Below, piece by piece: positions 53,639 to 63,162 of a stretch of 64,000 nt of DNA (within the stretch, counting starts at the first letter, position 1; the number at the start of each line of letters is the position of its first letter). A program made the translations under genes and the position numbers. The stretch covers positions 722,001-786,000 of the forward strand of contig NZ_CP015612.1 in the NCBI RefSeq assembly GCF_002138415.1, written 5' to 3'. Origin of the DNA: Stenotrophomonas maltophilia. Its GTDB lineage: Bacteria; Pseudomonadota; Gammaproteobacteria; Xanthomonadales; Xanthomonadaceae. Below the pieces are notes generated by a model. That model searched no databases. It worked only from the letters and a program-made list of their open reading frames with translations, and was not told the origin of the DNA.

Positions 53639-54022
53639 TCAGTGCAGGGTACGCGGGATGGCCAGCACGAAAGGTGCGACCGGCGCGGCAAATTCGGTGC
53701 CGTCGTCGGCGACCATGTCGTAGTGGCCCTGCATGGTCCCGTGATCGGTCCCCAGCATGACACCGGACGTGTAATGGAAGTCTTCACCGGGACGCAGGCG
53801 TGGCTGCTCGCCGATCACCCCGTCGCCATCGACATGCTCGACGCGGCCGTTGGCATCGGTGATGCGCCAGTGGCGTGCGACCAGGCGCGCGGCAACACGC
53901 CCCTGGTTGTGGATGCGGATCGTGTAGGCGAACGCATAGCGGCCGTCTTCCGGCGCGGATTGATCGTCGAGGAAGCGCGGTGCGACTTCGACGGAGATGG
54001 CGTAAACGTCAGCGTCTTCCAT
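53639..54022 (-). CDS. apaG: ApaG protein
   Basis: Cytoplasmic protein of 127 residues with a fibronectin-III-like fold. The family's Gly motif is [19 protein letters not shown], followed by [19 protein letters not shown]. Its biochemical role is unsettled, but it is nearly always encoded next to apaH and rsmA, as here. The ATG at 54022 begins [16 protein letters not shown], the usual N terminus. Confidence 0.94.
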   Translation of the reverse strand: MEDADVYAISVEVAPRFLDDQSAPEDGRYAFAYTIRIHNQGRVAARLVARHWRITDANGRVEHVDGDGVIGEQPRLRPGEDFHYTSGVMLGTDHGTMQGHYDMVADDGTEFAAPVAPFVLAIPRTLH

Positions 54023-54035
54023 ACCGGCAGTGTAA

Positions 54036-54839
54036 TCAGGAGGCATTGGCCAAAGCGATGAATTCGGCCACGTCCAGCTGTTCGGCGCGGGCATCGGGAC
54101 GCACGCCGGCGGCAATGAACTGTTCGGCGGACACCACGTTGTTCAGGGCGTTGCGCAGGGTCTTGCGGCGCTGCCCGAAGGCGGCCTTGACCACCTCGGC
54201 GAATCGCTTGTGGTCGTTGATGTTGATCGTGGCCGGGTCACGCGGCACCAGCCGCACCACGGCCGAATCGACCTTCGGCGGCGGCCGGAACGCGCCCGGC
54301 GGCACCACGAACAGCGAGGTCACCTGGCAGTAGGCCTGCAGCATCACGCTGAGCCGGCCGTACACCTTGCTGCCGGGGCCGGCGGCCATGCGGTCGACCA
54401 CTTCCTTCTGCAGCATGAAGTGCATGTCGCGGATCACCGCGGCATGCTCCAGCGCATGGAACAGGATCGGCGAGGAGATGTTGTAGGGCAGGTTGCCGAC
54501 CAGGCGGATCGGCTGGCCGGCAGCCAGCTCGGTGAAGTCCACGCGCAGCACGTCGCGGTGGACGATGGTCAGCTCGCCCAGCGGCTCGGCGGCGGCAGTC
54601 AGCGGCGCGATCAGGTCGCGGTCGAACTCGATCACCGTGAGCTTCGGATGCACACGCAGCAGCGGCAGGGTGATCGCGCCCTGGCCGGGACCGATCTCGA
54701 CCAGGCGGTCACCGTCTTTCGGGTTGACCGCCATCACGATCTTGTCGATGTAGTGGCGGTCGGCCAGGAAATGCTGGCCAAGCTGCTTCTTGGCCGGGGC
54801 GGTGAACACCGGGCCGGAGGGGGAATGCGGGGAATTCAT
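54036..54839 (-). CDS. rsmA: 16S rRNA dimethyladenosine transferase
   Basis: SAM-dependent enzyme of 267 residues that dimethylates two adjacent adenosines near the 3' end of 16S rRNA during 30S maturation. Motifs are [39 protein letters not shown], and the catalytic [12 protein letters not shown]. The start at 54839 overlaps the pdxA stop (54836-54838). It is the fourth gene of the lptD operon. Confidence 0.97.
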   Translation of the reverse strand: MNSPHSPSGPVFTAPAKKQLGQHFLADRHYIDKIVMAVNPKDGDRLVEIGPGQGAITLPLLRVHPKLTVIEFDRDLIAPLTAAAEPLGELTIVHRDVLRVDFTELAAGQPIRLVGNLPYNISSPILFHALEHAAVIRDMHFMLQKEVVDRMAAGPGSKVYGRLSVMLQAYCQVTSLFVVPPGAFRPPPKVDSAVVRLVPRDPATININDHKRFAEVVKAAFGQRRKTLRNALNNVVSAEQFIAAGVRPDARAEQLDVAEFIALANAS

Positions 54840-55816
54840 GCGCTCAGTGTACGTTGCCGCGCAAGCTGCGCACACAACGTCGTTGCCGCATGCAGGCTGG
54901 AAGGATCGGCAATGCCGCGGCCGGCAAGGTCCAGTGCGGTGCCATGGTCCACTGCCACACGCGGGTAGGGCAGGCCCAGGGTCAGGTTCACTGCCTGCTC
55001 GAAGCCCGAATACTTCAGCACCGGCAGGCCCTGGTCGTGATACATCGCCAGTACGGTGTCGAAGCCGGTCAGCTTGGCCGGCAGGAAGGCGGTATCGGCC
55101 GGCAGCGGCCCGATCAGGTCCATGCCCTCCGCGCGCAGGCGCTGCAGCAGTGGGATGACCAGGTCCAGCTCCTCGCGGCCCAGATGGCCGTCTTCACCGG
55201 CATGCGGGTTCAGGCCGAGCACGGCGATGCGTGGCGCGGGCAGACCGAACTCGCGGCGCAGCGCGGCGTGTACGGTGCGCAGGGTGTGTTCCAGGCCGGG
55301 CGCGGTGATTGCATCGGCCACCTCGCGCAGCGGCAGGTGGGTGGTGGCCAGGGCCACGCGCACGATGTGGTTGGCCAGCATCATCACCACCTTCACTCCG
55401 GCCTGGTCGGCCAGCAGTTCAGTGGTGCCGCTGTAGGCGATGCCGCCTTCGTTGATGACCGCCTTGTGCACCGGGCCGGTCACCACGCCGTGCAGTTCGC
55501 CGGACAGGCAGGCCTGGCCGGCGCCGAGCAGGGCACCGATGACCGCGCCGGCATTGGCCGGGTTGGCCTGGCCGAAGCGGCTGGGCGCGGCGTTGCGGAC
55601 GGCACGCAGGCGCAGATCGCCGGGGACGCGTGCTTCGGCGTCCTCGGGCAGCAGTTGCAGAGGCAGGTTCAGCGCGGCAGCGGCCGCGCGCAGGGTGTCC
55701 GGATCGGAGAAGGCCAGCAGCCGGCAATCTTCACGCGGCTGCTGGACAAGGCGGATGCACAGCTCCGGGCCGATCCCGGCGGGCTCGCCCGGTACCAGAG
55801 CGAGCTCGGGGCGCAT
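54836..55816 (-). CDS. pdxA: 4-hydroxythreonine-4-phosphate dehydrogenase
   Basis: NAD-dependent enzyme of 326 residues in pyridoxal-5'-phosphate synthesis. Family features are VPGEPAGIGPELCIRL at the N terminus, TGPVHKAVINEGG, metal-binding His in ATTHLPLREV, NPHAGEDGHLG, MYHDQGLPVLK, and the C-terminal VDHGTALDLAGRGIADPSS. It lies 3 bp after surA and overlaps rsmA. Confidence 0.97.
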   Translation of the reverse strand: MRPELALVPGEPAGIGPELCIRLVQQPREDCRLLAFSDPDTLRAAAAALNLPLQLLPEDAEARVPGDLRLRAVRNAAPSRFGQANPANAGAVIGALLGAGQACLSGELHGVVTGPVHKAVINEGGIAYSGTTELLADQAGVKVVMMLANHIVRVALATTHLPLREVADAITAPGLEHTLRTVHAALRREFGLPAPRIAVLGLNPHAGEDGHLGREELDLVIPLLQRLRAEGMDLIGPLPADTAFLPAKLTGFDTVLAMYHDQGLPVLKYSGFEQAVNLTLGLPYPRVAVDHGTALDLAGRGIADPSSLHAATTLCAQLARQRTLSA

Positions 55817-55819
55817 CGG

Positions 55820-57163
55820 TCAGGACTGCGGCGGGGTGGCGGTATTTTCCGCGCGGTCGCCGCTGCGGAAGCTGACGTAGGCTTCGCCACGCAGTTCCTG
55901 CAGGAAGCGGTTGTACTCGTCTTCCAGCTTGCGGCGGCCGATGGTCTCGCGGACCTGGGCACGCTGGTTGTCGTTGGTCACGTCGGTCTGGCGGGTGGCC
56001 ACACGCTGCACGATGTGCCAACCGGCATCGGTACGGAACGGCTGGCTGACGCCACCATCCTGGATGCCGGAGACCTGCTGGCCGAACGCCGGACCGAACG
56101 CGTCGGCCGGGAACCAGCCCAGATCGCCGCCCTGGCCCTTGCTGTTGTTGTCCTCGGAGGACTCCTTGGCCACGGTCTCGAAGTCCGCGCCACCGGCAAT
56201 GCGGGCACGCAGGGTATCGATCTTGGCCTTGGCGGCCGCGTCGGTCTGGTGATCGTCCACGCGCACCAGGATGTGGCGGCCGTGGTACTCGGTCACGGTG
56301 CTGGCGCCGGCAGCGGCACTGGCATCGCGCACGTCCACCAGCTTCAGCAGCTGGAAGCCGCTGGGGCCACGGATCGGGCCGACCACTTCACCGGGCTTCA
56401 TCTTTTCCATCATCTGCGCGAACGCCTGCGGAATTTCATCCAGGCTGCGCCAGCCCAGATCGCCGCCTTCCAGCGCGTTGGGGCTGTCCGAATAGCGAAC
56501 GGCGGCCGCGTTGAAGTCCAGCTCGCCCTTGTCCAGCAGCGCCTTCACGCCGTCGGCCTTCTTCTGGCCGGTGGCGATCTGGTCGGCATTGGAGCCGTCG
56601 GGCAGGGCGATCAGGATGTGCGCCAGGTGATACTGGTTGCCGACGGTAGCCTGCTGCTTCAGCGCGGCATCGACTTCGCCCTCGCTGACGCTGATGCGGC
56701 TCTGCGCGAAGCTCTGGCGCAGGCGCTGCACGGTGATTTCATCTCGCACCGAAGCGCGGAAATCATTGAAGTCGATGCCGTCATGGGCCAGGCGCTGGCG
56801 CAGGGCGTCCAGGGTCGAACCGTTCTGCTGGGCGATGGCATTCATCGCCTGGTTCAGCTCCTGGTCGCCGATACGGATGCCGCTGCCCTGGGCGCGGGCC
56901 ACCTGCAGCTTGACCAGCACCAGGCGCTCAAGCACCTGGCGGCTGAGCACGTCTTCCGGCGGCAGCTGGTTTTCACGGCCGACGTACTGCGCCTTGATGT
57001 TGGCGATCGCACGCTGGAGCTCGCTCTGCAGGATCACGTCCTCATCGACGACGGCGGCGATGCGGTCAAGCGGCTGCGCCTCCTGGGCAAGCACCTGCAG
57101 GGGGGCAGACACGCTGGACACCGCCAGCAGTGAGGCGAGTAGAACGGGGAAGCGCTTGGTCAT
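55820..57163 (-). CDS. surA: Periplasmic chaperone and peptidyl-prolyl isomerase
   Basis: Chaperone of 447 residues that escorts outer-membrane proteins, including LptD, to the BAM complex. A signal peptide (to about LAQEAQP) is followed by the SurA N domain (DRIAAVVDEDVILQSELQ), two parvulin domains (starting YHLAHILIALPDG and YHGRHILVRVDDH), and the C-terminal helix RRKLEDEYNRFLQELRGEAY. It overlaps lptD by 4 bp. Confidence 0.97.
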   Translation of the reverse strand: MTKRFPVLLASLLAVSSVSAPLQVLAQEAQPLDRIAAVVDEDVILQSELQRAIANIKAQYVGRENQLPPEDVLSRQVLERLVLVKLQVARAQGSGIRIGDQELNQAMNAIAQQNGSTLDALRQRLAHDGIDFNDFRASVRDEITVQRLRQSFAQSRISVSEGEVDAALKQQATVGNQYHLAHILIALPDGSNADQIATGQKKADGVKALLDKGELDFNAAAVRYSDSPNALEGGDLGWRSLDEIPQAFAQMMEKMKPGEVVGPIRGPSGFQLLKLVDVRDASAAAGASTVTEYHGRHILVRVDDHQTDAAAKAKIDTLRARIAGGADFETVAKESSEDNNSKGQGGDLGWFPADAFGPAFGQQVSGIQDGGVSQPFRTDAGWHIVQRVATRQTDVTNDNQRAQVRETIGRRKLEDEYNRFLQELRGEAYVSFRSGDRAENTATPPQS

Positions 57164-59754
57164 GGGATCAGATTCGGATCGTAGTCATCCCGGGTCGCCC
57201 CGGTGTTGCTGGGCGGCACCAGATAGAGGTCGTCGCGGTTATAGCCGAGGATAGCACGGCGCAGCGTGCGGTCCGTGTCCTGGCCGATGGAGCTCAGGCC
57301 CTTCAGGACGAACTCCAGCTGGATGGCGTTGTTCATCTCGCCTTCGCGGTTGCGCACGTAGCGCCGGGCGACAGCGCGCACGGCCAGGCAGCAGCTGTCC
57401 CACTGCACGCCGGCGATGATTTCCAGCGGTTCCTTGTCCTGCAGCGAGTAGTAATAGCGGCCGACCAGGCTCCAGCGCGCATTCAGCGGGTACAGGAACG
57501 ACAGGTCGGCCTGCTCCAGCAGGGTGCGGTCATGCTTGTTGGCACCCGGCAGGGCACCGGCATTGATGCGGTAGCGGTAGCTCAGGTTGACCACGCCGTC
57601 GTTGGGCATCAGGTAACGGGCGCGGACGCTGGCCAGATCCTCGCGCTTGTACTTCGGGTCCCACTGGTAGGTGGCGCCCAGGGTCCAGCGGTCGTTGATC
57701 ATGTAGTTGCCGTCGGCGATCCAGGCCGACTTGCCCTTCTCCACCGGCGCGCCGCCGGGGGTGACGGTCACCCGCGACTCATCGAAGTACTGGATCTGGC
57801 CGATCGAGGCCGAGAAGCGTTCCTTGCCGGTGGTCTGGTCGATGAAGCGGGTACTCAGCGCCAGGGTCAGCTGGTTGGCGTCGTTCTGGCGGTCGGCACC
57901 GGTATAGCGCGAGTCGCGGAACAGCTGGCCCCAGCTGAAGGTGAAGTCGCGGGTATCGAAGATCGGCAGCTCGTCCTGGTTGCGGTACGGCGTGCGCAGG
58001 TAGAACAGGCGCGGTTCCAGGGTCTGCAGGAAGGACTTGCCGCGGATGCTGGTTTCGCGGTCGAAGAACAGGCCGGCATCGATGCTGCCGATCGGCAGGC
58101 TGCGGCTGGGCGAGGTATTGCCGCGCAGCTGCTCGGGCGTGGCCGTGGTCGGGTCGATGCCCTGCGAGCGCAGGATCTGGGCCTGGATGCCGTTGACGCC
58201 GTCGACCAGGCCGCGGTCAAGCTGGTAGGCGGTGTAACGGTAGGCTAGGGTCGGGGTCACATACCAGGCTGCGCCGCTGATCGGGAACGATACATACGGC
58301 TTCACGTCCAGTCGCGAACCACCGCTGACACCAACGCCGGAGGTGAGCTGCTGGCCCGTCCGCGTGTACTGCAGCTCCTCGCCGGTGCCGACGGCGTTCT
58401 TGAAGTTGATGTCGTCGTGGGTGAAGCGCACCGCTTCGGCGTAGATGCCTGTTTCCAGCCATGAACGGACCGGCTTGTCCCAGTTGAAGTACAGGCGCGG
58501 CTGGCGGTTGTAGGGCAGGGCGCGCTCGTCGAGGGTGTAGTCGGTCAGCTGCCAGCGGTCGGCCATGATCCCGGCCGTCCAGTTCTGGCCGGTGCCATAC
58601 AGGCCGATCGTGCTCTGCAGGTTCGAGGCGGTGACCCCGACCAGGCGGTTGGCGAAGTCCTCGACATAGCGCTCGTCGCTGACCCAGGCCAGGTTGGCAC
58701 GGGCCTGCCAGTGGCTGTCCACGTTGTGGTAGCCGGTGAACATCACCCGGCCACGGTCACGGTCGCGCAGGCGGTCATTGGGCATGAAGGAGGTCAGCAC
58801 CTCGCCGCGGCCGCCGTTGTAGAGGTAGCGGAACTCGTTGTCGAGCAGCAGGCCGCGCCGGCTCATGTAGCGCGGGGTCAGCGTATCGTCGTAGTTCGGC
58901 GCCAGATTGAAGTAGATCGGCTGCGCATAGTCGAAGCCGTTGCGCCCGGACATGCCCAGCTGCGGGAACAGCAGGCCGGTCTTGCGGCGGTCATCGATCG
59001 GGAACTTGAAGTAGGGCGCCCACAGTACCGGCACCTTGCCGATGCGCAGTACCGCGTTGCGGGCCGTGCCGAAGCCTTCGTCGTTGTCCACTTCGATCTG
59101 CGGCGCCGACAGCTTCCACACCGGCTGCGAAGGGTCGCAGGTGGTGTAGGTGGAGCGGTGCATCTGGCCGACCGCGCCCTGCAGGTCGACCGATTCGGCA
59201 TCGCCGTTGCCCCGGCGCGACACCAGCTGGTACTTGATGTCGGAGATCTTGTGGGTGTCGCTTTCCTGGTTGCCTTCGGCACGCTTGGCGACCATCCGGA
59301 TCGACCCGTCCTGGTAGCGGACATTGCCGTCGGCGATGTAGTTGCCGGTCTCGGTGTCGAAGCTGAGCTTGTCGGTACCGACGAACTGGTCGCCCCGGCG
59401 CAGCGCCACGTTGCCCTCGTACTGCGGCACGGTGGAGGTGCCCAGCAGCTGGTCACCTTCGATGTCGGTCGGCTGGTTCTCGCGCGCGGCGGCGGCGCTG
59501 GCCTTGTCCTGGCCGGGAACCGGGGTGGGGGCATCGGTGAACGCGGGAATGACGTCGGTGGCCGGGCACAGGCCCCAGTTGAGCGGCTTTTCATCGGCCA
59601 TCGCCGGCAGGCTGATGGCGATGCTCAGAGGCAGGGGAAGCAGGCGGAGGGCTCGGCGCACGCGGTTCGGATTCGGGCGAAAACGGACGGTAGCTTGCCC
59701 CATCCCTTGCATAGGGGCAATGAAGGGCGCCGGAGTCTGCCGGTTCGGGTTCAT
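57160..59754 (-). CDS. lptD: LPS-assembly outer membrane protein
   Basis: Outer-membrane barrel of about 864 residues that inserts lipopolysaccharide into the outer leaflet. An OstA/LptA-like jelly-roll follows the signal peptide (LQGAVGQMHRSTYTTCDPSQ marks its end), then the barrel. Four Cys are present (LNWGLCPATD, TTCDPS and WDSCCLAVR), matching the non-consecutive disulfides of E. coli LptD. The ATG at 59754 overlaps the upstream stop (ATGA) but gives a 52-residue leader; the ATG at 59703 (GQATVRFRP) would give a more ordinary signal peptide. First gene of the lptD-surA-pdxA-rsmA-apaG-apaH series. Confidence 0.95.
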   Translation of the reverse strand: MNPNRQTPAPFIAPMQGMGQATVRFRPNPNRVRRALRLLPLPLSIAISLPAMADEKPLNWGLCPATDVIPAFTDAPTPVPGQDKASAAAARENQPTDIEGDQLLGTSTVPQYEGNVALRRGDQFVGTDKLSFDTETGNYIADGNVRYQDGSIRMVAKRAEGNQESDTHKISDIKYQLVSRRGNGDAESVDLQGAVGQMHRSTYTTCDPSQPVWKLSAPQIEVDNDEGFGTARNAVLRIGKVPVLWAPYFKFPIDDRRKTGLLFPQLGMSGRNGFDYAQPIYFNLAPNYDDTLTPRYMSRRGLLLDNEFRYLYNGGRGEVLTSFMPNDRLRDRDRGRVMFTGYHNVDSHWQARANLAWVSDERYVEDFANRLVGVTASNLQSTIGLYGTGQNWTAGIMADRWQLTDYTLDERALPYNRQPRLYFNWDKPVRSWLETGIYAEAVRFTHDDINFKNAVGTGEELQYTRTGQQLTSGVGVSGGSRLDVKPYVSFPISGAAWYVTPTLAYRYTAYQLDRGLVDGVNGIQAQILRSQGIDPTTATPEQLRGNTSPSRSLPIGSIDAGLFFDRETSIRGKSFLQTLEPRLFYLRTPYRNQDELPIFDTRDFTFSWGQLFRDSRYTGADRQNDANQLTLALSTRFIDQTTGKERFSASIGQIQYFDESRVTVTPGGAPVEKGKSAWIADGNYMINDRWTLGATYQWDPKYKREDLASVRARYLMPNDGVVNLSYRYRINAGALPGANKHDRTLLEQADLSFLYPLNARWSLVGRYYYSLQDKEPLEIIAGVQWDSCCLAVRAVARRYVRNREGEMNNAIQLEFVLKGLSSIGQDTDRTLRRAILGYNRDDLYLVPPSNTGATRDDYDPNLIP

Positions 59755-60689
59755 CCGGCGGCGGCGCTGGAAGCCGGTGACATCAGGGCCTGGACGTGGG
59801 CCACGCTGCACTCTGCAAGGGCCTGCAGGTCGTAGCCACCTTCCAGCATCGACACCACCCGGCCGGCCGCGTGACGACGCGCCAGCGCGTGCAGTTCACG
59901 GGTGATCCAGGCGAAATCGTCGGTCTCCAGCATCAGGTCGGCCTGCGGGTCGCGCAGGTGGGCGTCGAAGCCGGCCGAGATCAGCAGCAGCTGCGGGCGG
60001 AAGTCGTCGATGGCCGGCAGCATCTCGTCGGCCCAGACGTTGCGGAAGCGGAACCCCCCACTGCCCGGTGGCAGCAGGATGTTCATCAGGTTGCCGGCAC
60101 CGCGGTCACGGCGCAGGCCGGAATTGGGGAACAGCCCGGCCTGGTGGGTGCTGTAGTAGGAGACCCGGGCATCGTGCTGGAAGATGTCCTGGGTGCCATT
60201 GCCGTGGTGCACGTCGAAATCGACCACCGCGATCCGCTCCAGGCCATGGCGGTCGCGGGCATAGGCGGCGGCGATGGCGATGTTGTTCAACAGGCAGAAG
60301 CCCATCGCCGTGCTGCTGGTGGCGTGGTGGCCCGGCGGGCGTACCGCGCAGAAGGCCAGCGGGTCCTCGCCCAGCATCACCGCATCGACCGCGGCCACGC
60401 CGGCACCGGCGGCGTGCACGGCGGCGCTGGCCGAACCCGGCGAGGTCCAGGTGTCCATGTCCAGCTGGCGCAGCGGCGCGGTCTGCGGCTGCAGCACGAA
60501 GTCGAGCAGGGCGCTGTCGTGGACCCGGGTCAGTTCGCCGAACTTGGCAGGCGGCGCTTCGCGCCAGTCCAGCTGGCCGGGGAAGGCGGCGTGCAGCGCG
60601 TCCAGCACATGCTGCAGGCGTTGCGGGCACTCGGGATGGCCGGGACCGGGGTCATGCAGCAGGCAGGACGGGTGGGTATAGACCAGCAT
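59751..60689 (-). CDS. Histone-deacetylase-family protein (AcuC-like)
   Basis: Zinc-dependent deacetylase-type protein of 312 residues. Core motifs are HPSCLLHDPGPGHPECPQRL, VRPPGHHATS, VVDFDVHHGNGTQDIF with zinc ligands, YYSTHQAGLFP, and ISAGFDAHLRDP. Bacterial members act on acetylated small molecules such as polyamines, or on acetylated proteins. It overlaps the lptD start by 4 bp (ATGA), so it may be co-transcribed with the lptD operon. Confidence 0.92.
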   Translation of the reverse strand: MLVYTHPSCLLHDPGPGHPECPQRLQHVLDALHAAFPGQLDWREAPPAKFGELTRVHDSALLDFVLQPQTAPLRQLDMDTWTSPGSASAAVHAAGAGVAAVDAVMLGEDPLAFCAVRPPGHHATSSTAMGFCLLNNIAIAAAYARDRHGLERIAVVDFDVHHGNGTQDIFQHDARVSYYSTHQAGLFPNSGLRRDRGAGNLMNILLPPGSGGFRFRNVWADEMLPAIDDFRPQLLLISAGFDAHLRDPQADLMLETDDFAWITRELHALARRHAAGRVVSMLEGGYDLQALAECSVAHVQALMSPASSAAAG

Positions 60690-60698
60690 CGTGCCGAC

Positions 60699-61253
60699 TC
60701 AGCGCTGGCGCTGCTGTGGCTGCCACAGCGCTTCGCCCTGGCCATCGGCGCGGGCCAGTACCCGGGCCAGCACGAACAACAGGTCCGAGAGCCGGTTGAG
60801 ATACTGCAGCGCCTCGCTGCGCACGGCTTCGTGGCGGGCCAGGGTGACCGTTTCGCGCTCGGCGCGGCGGACGATGGTGCGGGCCAGGTGGCAGCGCGCG
60901 GCGGCTTCGCCGCCGGCTGGCAGGATGAATTCCTTCAGCATCGGCAGGTCGGCGTTGTAATGGTCCAGCTGCTGTTCCAGGGCCGAAACGTCGGCGGCAT
61001 GGATCGCGGCGTGGCCGGGGATGCACAGTTCGGCGCCCAGGTCGAACAGCTGGTGCTGCAGATGCACCACCAGCGCGCGCACATCCTCGGGCAGAGGGGC
61101 GGCCAGCAGCAGGCCGAGCGCGGCGTTGGCCTCGTCGACGGTGCCGAAAGACGCCACGCGGGCGTCATCCTTGGCCACGCGCTGGCCGTCGCCAAGGCCG
61201 GTACTGCCGTCGTCGCCGGTGCGGGTGTAGATGCGCGAGAGGCGATGACCCAT
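60699..61253 (-). CDS. PduO-type ATP:cob(I)alamin adenosyltransferase
   Basis: Makes adenosylcobalamin by transferring adenosyl from ATP to cob(I)alamin. It has 184 residues. The ATP-binding N terminus SRIYTRTGDDGSTGLGDGQR, the FGTVDEANAALGLL segment and the C-terminal RRAERETVTLARHEAV and LNRLSDLLFVLAR are PduO hallmarks. The ATG at 61253 is 8 bp after the stop of the BtuM-like gene, so the pair is probably co-transcribed: uptake then activation of cobalamin. Confidence 0.93.
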   Translation of the reverse strand: MGHRLSRIYTRTGDDGSTGLGDGQRVAKDDARVASFGTVDEANAALGLLLAAPLPEDVRALVVHLQHQLFDLGAELCIPGHAAIHAADVSALEQQLDHYNADLPMLKEFILPAGGEAAARCHLARTIVRRAERETVTLARHEAVRSEALQYLNRLSDLLFVLARVLARADGQGEALWQPQQRQR

Positions 61254-61261
61254 GGTGCGGC

Positions 61262-61846
61262 TCAGTGGCGGATGTCGCGGCGGGCCTGCTGGAGCTTCAG
61301 CACCTGCTCCACGGCCAGCTGCAGGGCGGCGGCCAGCGCCACATAGATCGCCGTGGTGCGCAGGTAGGGCCCGAACCACTGCGCGTAGTTCTGTGCCCAG
61401 CCGGCCAGGGTCGGCTCGGCCACGTTGCGGCTGGTCCAGTAGAAGCCGCCCTGTGCCAGCAGGTGGCAGACCGCCACCGAGGCCACCAGCAGCAGCGCGC
61501 CCTTGGCCAGTACCGGCCAGCGCGCGCTCTGGTAGTTGCGGCCCAGCAGCATGCCGCCGGCCCACAAGGAGAAGTAGGCCGGCAGCAGCAGCCAGTAGCC
61601 CGGGGAGACACAGTAGTGCTGCCAGAAATCCAGGCCGCTGCTGCGGATCACGATCCAGTCCACCAGTACGGCAAATACCATCAGCAGCGGGAACGCCCAG
61701 CGGGTCCAGCGTGCCAGGTAGAAGCCCCCGATGAAGAACACGGCCCAGGAGGCATCGGGGATCGCCGCGAAGTGATTGACCCGGGTCGCCGCCAGCAGCA
61801 GTACGAGTACGGACAGGACGAAGGCGCGGTTGGCGGTGTCGGACAT
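61262..61846 (-). CDS. btuM: BtuM-like solitary S-component cobalamin transporter
   Basis: Integral membrane protein of 194 residues with about six helices, the size of an ECF-transporter S component; no ECF ATPase or T component is nearby. Residues His25 (RVNHF), Asp63 (LVDWIV), Cys79 and Tyr84 (HYCVSPGYW) lie close to the positions known to be important in Thiobacillus denitrificans BtuM, where the Cys ligates and decyanates cobalamin. The gene is 8 bp upstream of a cobalamin adenosyltransferase gene, which supports the assignment. Based on remembered motif positions, so an alignment would be decisive. Confidence 0.65.
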   Translation of the reverse strand: MSDTANRAFVLSVLVLLLAATRVNHFAAIPDASWAVFFIGGFYLARWTRWAFPLLMVFAVLVDWIVIRSSGLDFWQHYCVSPGYWLLLPAYFSLWAGGMLLGRNYQSARWPVLAKGALLLVASVAVCHLLAQGGFYWTSRNVAEPTLAGWAQNYAQWFGPYLRTTAIYVALAAALQLAVEQVLKLQQARRDIRH

Positions 61847-61953
61847 GGGGGGGGCCCGGAGCGGATTCAGGTTTCATTCTAGCCCGCCGCGCAGGTTGGC
61901 GCAGGCACTCCCCTGTTCGGCGTACAGTCGGGGCGAGCGCGTATCATGAACAC

Positions 61954-63162
61954 ATGAGTGAACGACATGACGTGCTGATTGTCGGTGGTGGCCTGGTCGG
62001 TGCCAGCCTGGCCATTGCCCTGGACCGCCTGGGCCGCGATGTGGGCCTGCTCGAGGCCAGCCCGGCCGGCGAGCTGCCTGCGGTGTTCGATCAGCGCAAT
62101 CTCAGTTTCGCCGCGGCCACCGTCAATGCGCTGACCGCGCTGGGGGTGATGCAGAAGCTGGCGATGGCCCCGGGCCCGATCCGGCGCATCCACGTCAGCC
62201 GCGCCGGCGATTTCGGCCGTGTGCAGCTGGAAGCAGGCGATTACGACCGGCCGTGGTTCGGCCAGGTGGTGGTCGCCCGCGACTTCGGCCAGGCGCTGGA
62301 AGCGCGCCTGCAGGAGCTGCCGCGGCTGCGCCGTTACCGGCCGATGCGGTTCTTGGGCCTGGGCGAGGTGGTCGATGGCTACCGCCAGGTGCGGGTGGCT
62401 GACGAGGCCGGCGAACGCGTGCTGCTGGCACGGCTGGTGGTCGGGGCCGATGGCACCAGCAGCGGCGTGCGTGGCGCGCTGGGCATCGAGGTCGACCGCC
62501 ATGATTTCCAGCAGACCCTGTTCGTGGCCCGCGTGCGCAGCCAGCGCGCGCCGGATGGCACCGCCTGGGAGCGGTTCACCGATACCGGCCCGACTGCCCT
62601 GCTGCCACGTGGCGATCGTCACTTCGGCACCGTGCACGGCGTAGCGCGCGACCAGGCCGATGCGGTGATGGCGCTGGACGATGCGGCCTGGCTGCAACGC
62701 CTGCAGAACGCGATCGGCTGGCGTGCCGGCCGCCTGCTCGAGTCCGGCCCGCGCAGCGCCTATCCGCTCATCCAGGTGCTGGCACGCGCGCTGGCCGGTG
62801 AACGCACGGTGCTGCTGGGCAATGCCGCGCAGACCATCCATCCATTGGGTGCACAGGGCTTCAACCTGGGCCTGCGCGATGCGCTGACCCTGGCCGAGCT
62901 GCTGGAGGATGCGCATGAGGATGCCGGCAGCGATGCGCTGCTGCAGGCCTATGTTGGGCGCCGCGAGGAAGACCGCCGGCAGACGGTGGCGTTCTCCGGT
63001 GGCCTGGCACGCCTGACCAGCAATCCGGCACCGCTGATGCGGCCGCTGCGCAGCCTCGGTCTGGTGGCCGCACAACGCGCCTCGGTGCAGTCGATGCTGG
63101 TCGGTGGTGCGATGGGCTTCCGTGGTGAAGTGCCGCGCCTGTGCCGTGGAGAAGCCGCATGA
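61954..63162 (+). CDS. ubiH: 2-octaprenyl-6-methoxyphenol hydroxylase
   Basis: FAD-dependent monooxygenase of 402 residues in ubiquinone synthesis. The dinucleotide-binding motif is DVLIVGGGLVGASLAIAL, the middle motif VGADGTSSGVRGALG (DG motif), and the second FAD motif GNAAQTIHPLGAQGFNLGLR. This is the UbiH/UbiF/COQ6 family; UbiH is chosen from the paired arrangement and overall pattern. It overlaps the next hydroxylase gene by 4 bp (ATGA). Confidence 0.88.
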   Translation: MSERHDVLIVGGGLVGASLAIALDRLGRDVGLLEASPAGELPAVFDQRNLSFAAATVNALTALGVMQKLAMAPGPIRRIHVSRAGDFGRVQLEAGDYDRPWFGQVVVARDFGQALEARLQELPRLRRYRPMRFLGLGEVVDGYRQVRVADEAGERVLLARLVVGADGTSSGVRGALGIEVDRHDFQQTLFVARVRSQRAPDGTAWERFTDTGPTALLPRGDRHFGTVHGVARDQADAVMALDDAAWLQRLQNAIGWRAGRLLESGPRSAYPLIQVLARALAGERTVLLGNAAQTIHPLGAQGFNLGLRDALTLAELLEDAHEDAGSDALLQAYVGRREEDRRQTVAFSGGLARLTSNPAPLMRPLRSLGLVAAQRASVQSMLVGGAMGFRGEVPRLCRGEAA

